Source of the DNA: Vibrio sp. SCSIO 43135
GTDB lineage: Bacteria; Pseudomonadota; Gammaproteobacteria; Enterobacterales; Vibrionaceae
Reading direction: 5' to 3'
DNA: 64,000 nt
Assembly (NCBI RefSeq): GCF_023716665.1
Contig: NZ_CP071859.1
Coordinates: forward strand, 1,984,001 to 2,048,000
Position numbers and translations under genes: made by a program. The number at the start of each line of letters is the position of its first letter. The first letter of the stretch is position 1. Of this stretch, positions 9,282 to 16,580 are shown piece by piece. Below the pieces are notes generated by a model. The model was given only the letters and a program-made list of their open reading frames with translations. It searched no databases and was not told where the DNA came from.

Positions 9282-10463
9282 TTAGTGATGGCCGTCAGAA
9301 AAATCTGATGAGTGCTTCTGTAGATACTTAAGAACAAGCGCTTCTGTATCAGTATCGAAGTTAACGAATGCAATCATACCGTCTAGCATGCCTACCCAAC
9401 CGTTAGCACTGAAGTGCGCTTCGTCTGGCTGAGAGTGACAAGTTGAACAGTTCGATTGGTATGCTTGACCCGCTGCGTTCCAGATTGGATCGAAGTTATC
9501 AACCATAGACTCTTTCTTCATCCAAAGCGCTAGGTTTACTTCTTCCCATGGGAGACCCGTTAGCTCATCTTCTTTCTTCTCGCCCACTGTGATCACGTCA
9601 CTTTGAGATACTTCTTTCGTTAGGATCGCTGTTGAGATGTTCATACCAAACTCTTCTTGGATTACACGGCCAAAGCCTTTCGCTTTACGCCATCCATCGA
9701 TTTGGATTTTGATCATGTCGCCTTTCTCATCGATCACCGCTACTTTACTCGCAGGGCTTAGTAGGCCTGCCTCAACGGTTGCTGACTCGTCGGTGTACAT
9801 AGGTAGGTGACGGATAGAAATAACGTCGTTGCCTGAAGAGTAAGACGTGCTGCTTGCTACTTGCTCTAGCTCACCTACGATACCGCTCGCTGATTCCATA
9901 TCGAGTGGAAGGTTATGCGCAATACCCTTGTGACAATCCACACAGCTTTGGTCACGCTCAGCAGCGTTCTTCATTTGAATGCGAGCTGTTGGACGCATGT
10001 TGTCGAAATCCATAGAGTCGTAGTTGTGGCAGTTCTTACACTCTAGAGATTTGTTTGCAGAGAAACGATCCCATTCGTGTTTTGCTAGGTCGATACGACG
10101 CTCTTCGAATTTTTCTGGGGTGTCTAAGTCGCCAAATACTTGTGCGAACACTTCCTTAGAAGCTTGCATCTTACGCGCGATCTTAGCTGTCCATTCGTGT
10201 GGAACGTGACAGTCTGGACACGTTGCACGAACGCCAGATGTGTTTTTCCAGTGCACAGTGTCTTGCAGTTCTTGATATACGTTGTCACGCATGGTGTGAC
10301 AGCTGATACAGAATTCTTCTGTGTTGGTCGCTTCTAGTGCGGTGTTAAATCCACCCCAGAAGATTACGCCGGCAATAAAGCCGCCCATTGTTAGTACACC
10401 TAAACTGATGTGTACGGCTGGGCGAGTCATTGTACGCCACAGTTTAACTAATAATGACTTCAT
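9282..10463 (-). CDS. torC: pentahaem c-type cytochrome TorC
   Basis: 393 residues. An N-terminal membrane anchor (about 17-40) is followed by a NapC/NirT-type periplasmic domain with four Cys-x-x-Cys-His haem sites at about 52, 82, 142 and 174, and a C-terminal domain with a fifth (CSTCH, about 339). It takes electrons from menaquinol and passes them to TorA. It lies between torE and torA in one operon. Length and haem number are those of TorC, not of the shorter tetrahaem NapC. Confidence 0.95.
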   Translation of the reverse strand: MKSLLVKLWRTMTRPAVHISLGVLTMGGFIAGVIFWGGFNTALEATNTEEFCISCHTMRDNVYQELQDTVHWKNTSGVRATCPDCHVPHEWTAKIARKMQASKEVFAQVFGDLDTPEKFEERRIDLAKHEWDRFSANKSLECKNCHNYDSMDFDNMRPTARIQMKNAAERDQSCVDCHKGIAHNLPLDMESASGIVGELEQVASSTSYSSGNDVISIRHLPMYTDESATVEAGLLSPASKVAVIDEKGDMIKIQIDGWRKAKGFGRVIQEEFGMNISTAILTKEVSQSDVITVGEKKEDELTGLPWEEVNLALWMKKESMVDNFDPIWNAAGQAYQSNCSTCHSQPDEAHFSANGWVGMLDGMIAFVNFDTDTEALVLKYLQKHSSDFSDGHH

Positions 10464-10515
10464 GATTAGCTCTCTTAAAAATTGATTCTATATAAAATGT
10501 GGATGCGAGAAGGCA

Positions 10516-10698
10516 TTACATGCCGCCATGTGCACCAGGAGGTCCGAATACAAACACTTGCAGGGCCCAAACAAGGAAGCCGTAACCACCTACGAAAGCC
10601 ACACTTAATACGGGAAAAAGAACTACGGTAATGAAGAGGAAAGACTTCCACTCCAATGAGCGCTTCTCACCACTCTCAATTTTGTTAACATCACTCAT
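10516..10698 (-). CDS. torE: TMAO reductase system protein TorE
   Basis: 60-residue protein with a short charged N-terminus, one transmembrane segment (about 19-45) and a Gly-rich tail ending in His-Gly-Gly-Met, as in TorE/NapE proteins. I start it at the ATG at 10698, rather than the longer frame to 10743, because the family starts with such a short polar stretch before the helix. First gene of torECA; exact role in the electron-transfer chain is not established. Confidence 0.85.
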   Translation of the reverse strand: MSDVNKIESGEKRSLEWKSFLFITVVLFPVLSVAFVGGYGFLVWALQVFVFGPPGAHGGM

Positions 10699-10743
10699 AC
10701 ATTTGCCTATTTTGTATTTAGTAATTGGAACTGCCCTGTGCAC

Positions 10744-11138
10744 CAGAGCAAAAGTTTTTTCATTTTCTAATGGGAAATGTTAGACCATACCAAGAGTAAG
10801 GTTCAATGAAATACACACCTCCCAGCCTTGTTATCAAACACTTTTTTGAGCTCATCCAGAGATGTGTTTGATTAACAAATCATGTATAAAAATATTAATA
10901 GATGTGAAGAAAAAAGCAGGTTACTACTTAGTTAAATTCATCACATGAATTTAACGCACATTGATTTAGATCAATTTAAATCAAGGCTTTAAGCACACTT
11001 TTTGCGTGCTACCCAGTAATTAAGTGTAAATCAATTGTTAGTAAATGTGTTAAAAACTTATCTGAGATTCACTTCTAAGAAATTCACACAGTTAGGTGGA
11101 AATTCAGTACAATAGCCAAAGCTATTCGAGGACCCCGC
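10744..11138. promoter_or_regulatory. torE-fetB divergent intergenic region
   Basis: AT-rich 395-bp region. Besides the FNR-type box it holds a perfect inverted repeat GTTAAATTCA (10931-10940) / TGAATTTAAC (10946-10955) and a wider one, ATCAAACAC (10833-10841) / GTGTTTGAT (10864-10872). Neither matches a regulator site I can name. I saw no TorR-type decamer series and no ORF. Confidence 0.5.
10961..10974. promoter_or_regulatory. FNR-type binding site
   Basis: TTGATTTAGATCAA is an exact match to the FNR consensus TTGAT-N4-ATCAA. It lies 263 bp before torE and 165 bp before the fetB-like gene. The anaerobic role of torECA makes that operon the likely target. Confidence 0.7.
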
Positions 11139-11933
11139 ATGGACAGTGTTGTAGACATTTCTTTCTGGCAATTAGCGCTATTTAGCCTCACCCTTCTCAT
11201 CCCAGTTTCAATTAATCACTATTACCAGTTATCACTCGGTAGGGACATTGTGATTGGAGTGCTACGCATGACGATTCAGCTGCTTGCTGTTGGTGTGTAT
11301 TTGGAATATTTGTTCCAGCTCAATAGCTTGTGGGTGAATATGCTTTGGCTGGTGTTGATGATAGGCATTGGAAGCAGTTCGATTATCAGCAAAGCGAAGT
11401 TAACCAAACCTTACCTCTTTCTACCTGTCACCCTTGGCTTGACGGTTAGCTTAGTTCCTTTATTGATTTTGATTTGCGTCGTCGTTGTGAAGCCGACGCC
11501 ACTGTATAACGCGCAATACCTCATTCCTCTTGCTGGCATGCTATTGGGGAATTGCTTAAGCGGAAACATCGTTGCGTTACAGAACTTATTCACTGCCTAT
11601 GACGAACGAAAGCACGAATACGAGGCAGCGATCTCGTTAGGGGCAACTCCAATTTACGCCTCTATACCATTTATGCGCGCTGCGATGCAGAAGTCCTTTG
11701 CACCGATTCTGGCGACAATGATTACTACGGGGTTGGTGACGCTGCCCGGAATGATGACAGGCCAGATTTTGGGGGGCGCTTCTCCAATGGTCGCCATTAA
11801 ATATCAGCTACTGATCATGATCGCGATCTTCGTGATGATGAGCGTCTCAATTACGTTATCACTAAGGCTGACAATAGCTCGTGCTATCTCTCAAGAAGGG
11901 CGAATTCTAGTCACTCGCATTGATAAGTCATAG
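11139..11933 (+). CDS. ABC transporter permease, FetB/UPF0014 family
   Basis: 264-residue inner-membrane protein with about seven hydrophobic segments. Family signature is the cytoplasmic stretch near residue 155-175 (Tyr-Glu-Ala-Ala-Ile-Ser-Leu-Gly-Ala) that contacts an ATPase, and PGMMTGQILGG near 204. In E. coli FetB works with the ATPase FetA in iron export. No fetA-like gene is adjacent here: the neighbours are the torE promoter and convergent focA. It therefore either uses an ATPase encoded elsewhere or does something else. GAGGA precedes the start. Confidence 0.8.
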   Translation: MDSVVDISFWQLALFSLTLLIPVSINHYYQLSLGRDIVIGVLRMTIQLLAVGVYLEYLFQLNSLWVNMLWLVLMIGIGSSSIISKAKLTKPYLFLPVTLGLTVSLVPLLILICVVVVKPTPLYNAQYLIPLAGMLLGNCLSGNIVALQNLFTAYDERKHEYEAAISLGATPIYASIPFMRAAMQKSFAPILATMITTGLVTLPGMMTGQILGGASPMVAIKYQLLIMIAIFVMMSVSITLSLRLTIARAISQEGRILVTRIDKS

Positions 11934-11991
11934 CCGATAGCAACTGATTACTTTACAACCACTTATGACTTGCACACCGACTTTGAAACAC

Positions 11992-12016
11992 GTTATCCAC
12001 AGAAAATGTGGATAAC
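11992..12016. repeat. inverted pair of consensus DnaA boxes
   Basis: GTTATCCACA (11992-12001) and TGTGGATAAC (12007-12016) form a perfect 10-bp inverted repeat around GAAAA. Each arm contains TTATCCACA, the high-affinity DnaA box consensus. No T-run follows on either strand, so it does not look like a terminator, although it lies between convergent genes. Confidence 0.6.
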
Positions 12017-12065
12017 CTTAATAAAGTGCGGTGAATGCTTAGCTGCAGCATTTAAGCTAAACAGT

Positions 12066-12091
12066 AAAAAGGCGGCTAACGCCGCCTTCTT
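12066..12091 (-). terminator. Rho-independent terminator of focA
   Basis: Stem GGCGGC (12071-12076), loop TAAC, stem GCCGCC (12081-12086); read on the minus strand it ends in TTTTT. Confidence 0.85.
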
Positions 12092-12933
12092 TAATCTCTT
12101 AGATAGATTAACCAGTACCACATGCCAACAAAAACCCCACCCCCAATAATGTTGCCCAATGTCACTGGAATCAGATTATTGAGGAAAAAGCCCATCAGAT
12201 TTAAGTCTGCGTAATCGGCGATGTTTGCGCCAGTCATCTGCCAGAACTCGGCTGGAGCAAAGTTTTTGATTGCTATTGCCATTGGCACTTGAAACATGTT
12301 GGCGATGCAGTGTTCAAAGCCCGCTGAAACAAACATGGCAACAGGAAGGATCATCACCATTATCTTGTCTGTTAAAGTGCGGCCACTGAATGTCATCCAC
12401 ACTGCTACACATACCAGCACGTTACACATAATGCCCAATGCCACTGCAGACAAAAACGTATGGTGCAACTTGTGCTGAGATATGGCCATTGCATTGATGC
12501 CGACTTGACCATGATCGAACATGTATTGCTTGGTAAGCAGCATACATACCACCAGCAGCAATGCTCCTATCAGGTTACCTGCATACACCACTAACCAGTT
12601 TTTAAACAACATTTTCCATGTAATTTTTCCACTTGCACGTGCTACCAGCGTTAATACCGAGCTTGTAAACAGTTCACCGCCAGTCACAACAACCAGAATC
12701 AGGCCAAGGCTAAATGCCAAACCACCAACAAACCGAGTCATTCCCCAAGGCATATCCCCCGCACCGGTGGTGACTATGGTGTAGAACACGAATGCAATAC
12801 CAATATGAATGCCAGCCGAAATAGCAAGGAGAAAGGATTTAACAGGATCTTTGGTCGCCTTACCCACGCCAATTTCTGCAGCGCGTTCCGCCATTTGTGG
12901 AGGCAATAAAGAGTCGAAGTGATTGAGGTCCAT
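12091..12933 (-). CDS. focA: formate channel FocA
   Basis: 280-residue inner-membrane protein of the formate/nitrite transporter family, moving formate in or out during mixed-acid fermentation. Six hydrophobic segments are visible, with the family motif SAGFEHCIANM at about 203-213 including the pore His near 208. In enteric bacteria focA sits directly before pflB; here pflB is about 50 kb away. I saw no good Shine-Dalgarno before the ATG. Confidence 0.9.
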   Translation of the reverse strand: MDLNHFDSLLPPQMAERAAEIGVGKATKDPVKSFLLAISAGIHIGIAFVFYTIVTTGAGDMPWGMTRFVGGLAFSLGLILVVVTGGELFTSSVLTLVARASGKITWKMLFKNWLVVYAGNLIGALLLVVCMLLTKQYMFDHGQVGINAMAISQHKLHHTFLSAVALGIMCNVLVCVAVWMTFSGRTLTDKIMVMILPVAMFVSAGFEHCIANMFQVPMAIAIKNFAPAEFWQMTGANIADYADLNLMGFFLNNLIPVTLGNIIGGGVFVGMWYWLIYLRD

Positions 12934-13350
12934 AGGTCTGTTACATTTTGAAACAAGTGAAAAAGTGCGCGGATAATCGCTTTATTTCCCTAACAATTCA
13001 AGGGAGAAATTACATGTTCACTTAAATTGTTTTTATCGTGACATCAATAGCATTACATTCAACACCCTCACGGCCTAATCGCACGTGAATATCTATCACA
13101 TAAAGCTTTGTATTAAAAAGACATTTACTAAAAAACCATCACCCACCAATTTCTATAGAAGTAACTATTATAACTACGCAAACTATTAGATAATTTTGGT
13201 ATTAGAGTGACTGGTACGCTAAATTAATGGGGAACAACGATTAATTCTCCACCAATTTGGGTATAGGTAACACTTCTTTCTTTAGGTATTTGCAGAGCTC
13301 AGTAACCAGGCTTAATGTGTCTGTAATCGCTTATAAATAAGGACGATAGA
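12934..13350. other. intergenic region upstream of focA
   Basis: 417 AT-rich bases between divergent focA and the TIGR02647 gene. I found no ORF, hairpin with T-run, or exact FNR or CRP site. The motif CCACCAATTT occurs twice (near 13143 and 13250); I cannot assign it. Confidence 0.4.
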
Positions 13351-13584
13351 ATGAAATATTCTCCAGAGCATATCTCCGAACTCAATCTTCTGCTGCAATT
13401 CGATTTAAGTAGTGCTGCTACCGGTATTAAAGTTCATCACGACGCCTCAGAAGAAATGCAGTCAGCCGTGAGCCGACTATATGAAAAGGGGTTATGTACC
13501 TTGCCTGATGGAGGCTACCTAACCGACGAAGGCATTGAAGTTGCTGAACATGCCGACAAGATCCTACGAGTTTTGAGTTCTTAA
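13351..13584 (+). CDS. TIGR02647 family protein
   Basis: 77-residue soluble protein with the family pattern: an N-terminal Glu-Leu-Asn-Leu-Leu-Leu-Gln-Phe-Asp-Leu, Gly-Ile-Lys-Val-His-His, and the C-terminal LPDGGYLTDEG followed by Glu-His-Ala. The winged-helix-like end suggests a small DNA-associated protein but no function is established. Stands alone, ends in a strong bidirectional terminator shared with the PACE gene. Confidence 0.8.
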   Translation: MKYSPEHISELNLLLQFDLSSAATGIKVHHDASEEMQSAVSRLYEKGLCTLPDGGYLTDEGIEVAEHADKILRVLSS

Positions 13585-13597
13585 TTCTTACTCACAA

Positions 13598-13630
13598 CAA
13601 AGGGCTAGATTAAAATAATCTAGCCCTTTG
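13598..13630. terminator. bidirectional terminator, 15-bp stem
   Basis: CAAAGGGCTAGATTA (13598-13612) pairs perfectly with TAATCTAGCCCTTTG (13616-13630) over an AAA loop, between convergent genes. Confidence 0.85.
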
Positions 13631-13632
13631 TC

Positions 13633-14067
13633 TTATTCAGCGATACTTCGCTTATGCCCAAATAGGCGCTTATAAGGCTGGTACTTGTCGTAAACCCAGT
13701 TGAAACCCGTTGCGTAGAAAAAGAAGAAGACCAAGAACCCAGCTTCAACCGCTAAAGCCCCTAACCAACTGATATTGAGAAACCATGCAATCGCAGGCAC
13801 AGTGACAAATATCAGCCCTCCTTCAAACCCAGCAGTATGGGCTAAGCGTAACTTCAGCGACCGGTCACTTCGGTTGTCACCAAAAAGCTTATCGAAGCCA
13901 ATGTTATAGACATAGTTCCACACCACCGTGAAGATGCTTAGGCAAATCCCAACAACCAACAGTTCATTACCACTTTTACCCGTAAGCAAAGAAGTGACTG
14001 GCACAATTATCGCCAAAGCCACCATTTCAAACGTAATCGCGTGGAATACTCTTTCATTCGTTGTCAT
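13633..14067 (-). CDS. PACE family multidrug efflux protein
   Basis: 144-residue membrane protein with four transmembrane segments arranged as two tandem BTP domains. Each begins with the family signature: RVFHAITFE at about 6-14 and AHTAGFE at about 76-82, with the conserved acidic residue needed for proton-coupled export. Members such as AceI expel biocides like chlorhexidine and short diamines. The frame opens with a TTG at 14070; I use the ATG at 14067. A LysR gene is divergent 87 bp away, the usual arrangement for aceI/aceR. Confidence 0.88.
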   Translation of the reverse strand: MTTNERVFHAITFEMVALAIIVPVTSLLTGKSGNELLVVGICLSIFTVVWNYVYNIGFDKLFGDNRSDRSLKLRLAHTAGFEGGLIFVTVPAIAWFLNISWLGALAVEAGFLVFFFFYATGFNWVYDKYQPYKRLFGHKRSIAE

Positions 14068-14154
14068 CAAATTGCTCGCTCTTGTTTTTGCTTTGGTGGG
14101 ATTATCATCTATAGTAGAGATAGTTAATAATTAGATCCCATCAGTAAAAACGAT

Positions 14155-15039
14155 ATGTTTAGCATCGAACAGCTCGAAGCATTTATCGCGACCGTAGAAA
14201 GCGGCTCGTTCTCTGGTGCGGCACGTAAACTTGGCAAAGTTCAATCAGCCGTAAGCCAGCACATTATCAACTTAGAAATCGATACCAATGTCGCCCTGTT
14301 TGACCGCGAAGGTCGATACCCTAAGCTGACAAGTGATGGACACAAACTTCTCCCCTATGCACGTGCGACGTTACTTCAACATCAAAGGCTGAAGAACACC
14401 GCAAAAAACCTGTTTAACGAGCCCGATAACCGGTTAGTTCTAGGAATCGACGAAGGTATTCCTTTGAAACAGATTTCGCTACTCATACAGCAGTTGGAAC
14501 AAGACTACCCTAATATAGACTTAGAATGCCTCAGCGCTTCAAGTACGGATGTGATTGATCTGGTTGAGTCAGGAAGAGCGACCACTGGGCTCGTTTTCAG
14601 TGAACTATCACTCCCCTCATCACTCGACTTTGAAAGCATCGGTACTGTTCACTTCGATGTGTACGCAAGCCCTAATCACCCCTGTACAAAGCGTACTCAG
14701 GCCAATATTGATGAGTTACGTTTGTTCAGGCAACTTATCATCCGCTCAAAGAACCAAACCACCTCATTCTTCCATCAAGCATTTAGCCCTGATGTCTGGT
14801 ACGCGGATAACTACTATATGTTGCTCGAGTTTACGATTCGTGGCTTTGGTTGGTCACTTCTACCTTCGCACTTAGCGGAAAATGCGTTACATTCAGGTGA
14901 GTTAGTACGTGTCCCTGTAGACTTCGAGCAGCTTGGTTGGGTAGCCAACGTGGATGTAATACAGCATCAAACATGGAGCCACGACCCCATGCATAAGAAA
15001 GCACGTCAGCTACTGCGTAATTTATTAAATGAGATTTAG
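14155..15039 (+). CDS. LysR family transcriptional regulator
   Basis: 294 residues: winged helix-turn-helix at 1-60 (Phe-Ile-Ala-Thr-Val-Glu-Ser-Gly-Ser-Phe-Ser-Gly-Ala-Ala-Arg) and a LysR substrate-binding domain from about 90 to 290. Divergent orientation from the PACE gene indicates it controls that pump, most likely as an activator responding to its substrate. It is also followed within 3 bp by the YeeZ-like gene in the same direction, so the three + strand genes may form one transcript. Confidence 0.88.
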   Translation: MFSIEQLEAFIATVESGSFSGAARKLGKVQSAVSQHIINLEIDTNVALFDREGRYPKLTSDGHKLLPYARATLLQHQRLKNTAKNLFNEPDNRLVLGIDEGIPLKQISLLIQQLEQDYPNIDLECLSASSTDVIDLVESGRATTGLVFSELSLPSSLDFESIGTVHFDVYASPNHPCTKRTQANIDELRLFRQLIIRSKNQTTSFFHQAFSPDVWYADNYYMLLEFTIRGFGWSLLPSHLAENALHSGELVRVPVDFEQLGWVANVDVIQHQTWSHDPMHKKARQLLRNLLNEI

Positions 15040-15042
15040 ACT

Positions 15043-15885
15043 ATGAGTACGATTACTGTCGTTGGTGCAGGCTGGCTAGGATTGCCGCTGTGCGAAAACC
15101 TAGCGCTTAAAGGCCATACTGTGTATGCCAGTCGAACAACTGAGGAAGGCAAGAACGAATTGAGTTCGAAAGGCTTACACGCATTTGTATCCAACTTAAA
15201 TGAACCGGCAAGCAATGGGCTGTCCTCAATCCTGCTTTCTCAGCAAAGCGAGATTGTAGTGGGTAGTTTTCCTCCCGGTTTTCGCAAGGGTAACTCTACA
15301 GGCTATATCGATTCATGGCGCAACCTTATTGCACAGGTGCGCAAAAGTAACGCCAAAAAGCTCATTATGATTAGCTCAACCACGGTATACCCTAATCTAG
15401 CCGAGGATATGTCAGAAGACGCTGCGTCCTTAGCTTTAGCTGAACAGTACGACCACTTCAGTGACAATGCTCGTACCATGCTACAAGCCGAACAACTACT
15501 CATCGACTCAGGGTTAGACTATGTCATTCTACGCTGCTCAGGCCTCATTGGACCAAACCGTAATCCTGCTCGCTTTGCTAGCAAGCTAAAGCAGATTAGT
15601 CGTTCTGCGCCGGCCAATATGTTACACCTGCAAGATGCTGTCGATATCGCAACATTCGCAATTGAAAACGCCAGTAATACGATACTAAACGCCACTACAC
15701 CAAATTGTCTCAGCAAATCAGAGTTCTACCCACTTGCGATAGAAAAAGCAAAACTCGACGACATCGTGCTCCCACCAATTGTCGATATTCCTGACAAACG
15801 TATTTTGTGCAATAAACTCATCGCACTAGGCTACCAATTTACTTTCGACAACCTTCCTTCAGCGCTGGACGATATCAATGGCTAA
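15043..15885 (+). CDS. NAD(P)-binding epimerase/dehydratase-like protein (YeeZ type)
   Basis: 280-residue cytoplasmic protein with an N-terminal Rossmann motif Val-Val-Gly-Ala-Gly-Trp-Leu-Gly at about 5-12 and an SDR-like core (MISSTTVYP near 109). It resembles the YeeZ branch of extended short-chain dehydrogenases, whose substrate is unknown. The classical Tyr-x-x-x-Lys catalytic pair is not obvious. Starts 3 bp after the LysR stop and overlaps the next gene by 8 bp, so translation is probably coupled. Confidence 0.75.
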   Translation: MSTITVVGAGWLGLPLCENLALKGHTVYASRTTEEGKNELSSKGLHAFVSNLNEPASNGLSSILLSQQSEIVVGSFPPGFRKGNSTGYIDSWRNLIAQVRKSNAKKLIMISSTTVYPNLAEDMSEDAASLALAEQYDHFSDNARTMLQAEQLLIDSGLDYVILRCSGLIGPNRNPARFASKLKQISRSAPANMLHLQDAVDIATFAIENASNTILNATTPNCLSKSEFYPLAIEKAKLDDIVLPPIVDIPDKRILCNKLIALGYQFTFDNLPSALDDING

Positions 15886-16516
15886 ACATCTATATCAACA
15901 CATCGAATCACTTTGGCAGTACATGTTAATGGAGCATTCACTAGAACAGTCAGACATTATCTTTGTACTGTGCAGTAACGACATAAGGGTTGCAGAGCAT
16001 GCAGCCAGCCTTTATTTGAAAGGTTTGGCGCCTAAAATCGTCTTTTCTGGTGGTGAAGGCCGGTTCACCAATGGATTGTTTGATAAAAGTGAAGCTGAAA
16101 CCTTTGCTGCTATCGCTAGAGACTGCGGTGTTCCTGCTGAAGACATTATCATTGAGAGCCTTGCAACCAATACCGGAGAAAACGTTCTATTCACTCATAA
16201 GCTATTGCAAGAAAAAGCGATCAGCCCGGAACGTATTATCTTGGTACAAAAGCCGTTTATGGAAAGACGTACCTATGCGACCTTCATGAAGCAGTGGCCA
16301 GATGAAGTTCAAGCGGTATACGTCACCTCTCCTTACCAGCCATTCTTTGATTACTTGAACGAGCACATGACACTTGATCTTGTCGTGGAAGCTCTGCTAT
16401 CAGACTACGAACGTATTCTCAATTACCCAGCACTCGGATTTCAAATCGAACAACCCACTTCACCAGAAGCGCAGCATGCGTACGAAAAACTGAGAGAAGT
16501 GTTTGTTAAGTCGTAA
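15878..16516 (+). CDS. YdcF family protein (DUF218)
   Basis: 212 residues with the DUF218 fold signatures: Ile-Ile-Phe-Val-Leu-Cys-Ser-Asn-Asp near 28, SGGEGRFT near 57, a Glu-Ala-Glu-Thr-Phe segment, and NTGENVLFT near 95. No signal peptide or membrane helix, unlike SanA/ElyC. YdcF of E. coli binds S-adenosylmethionine but its role is unclear. Last gene of the LysR-YeeZ-YdcF run. Confidence 0.8.
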   Translation: MAKHLYQHIESLWQYMLMEHSLEQSDIIFVLCSNDIRVAEHAASLYLKGLAPKIVFSGGEGRFTNGLFDKSEAETFAAIARDCGVPAEDIIIESLATNTGENVLFTHKLLQEKAISPERIILVQKPFMERRTYATFMKQWPDEVQAVYVTSPYQPFFDYLNEHMTLDLVVEALLSDYERILNYPALGFQIEQPTSPEAQHAYEKLREVFVKS

Positions 16517-16531
16517 ATCATCAACTAAACA

Positions 16532-16562
16532 AAAAGGCCAGAGTAAAACTCTGACCTTTTGA
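16532..16562. terminator. bidirectional Rho-independent terminator
   Basis: A stem of about twelve positions with one C/A mismatch: AAAAGG-C-CAGAG, loop TAAAA, CTCTG-A-CCTTTT, between the convergent ydcF-like gene and clpA. Confidence 0.85.
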
Positions 16563-16580
16563 TTAGGGTCTGTTGGCATT

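Noticed and set aside
13010..13060. FNR-like TTGAT half upstream of focA
   Set aside because: Only the left half fits; the right half has one of five bases.
13085..13100. CRP-like GTGA...TCACA near focA
   Set aside because: Spacing between the halves is 7 rather than 6 bases.
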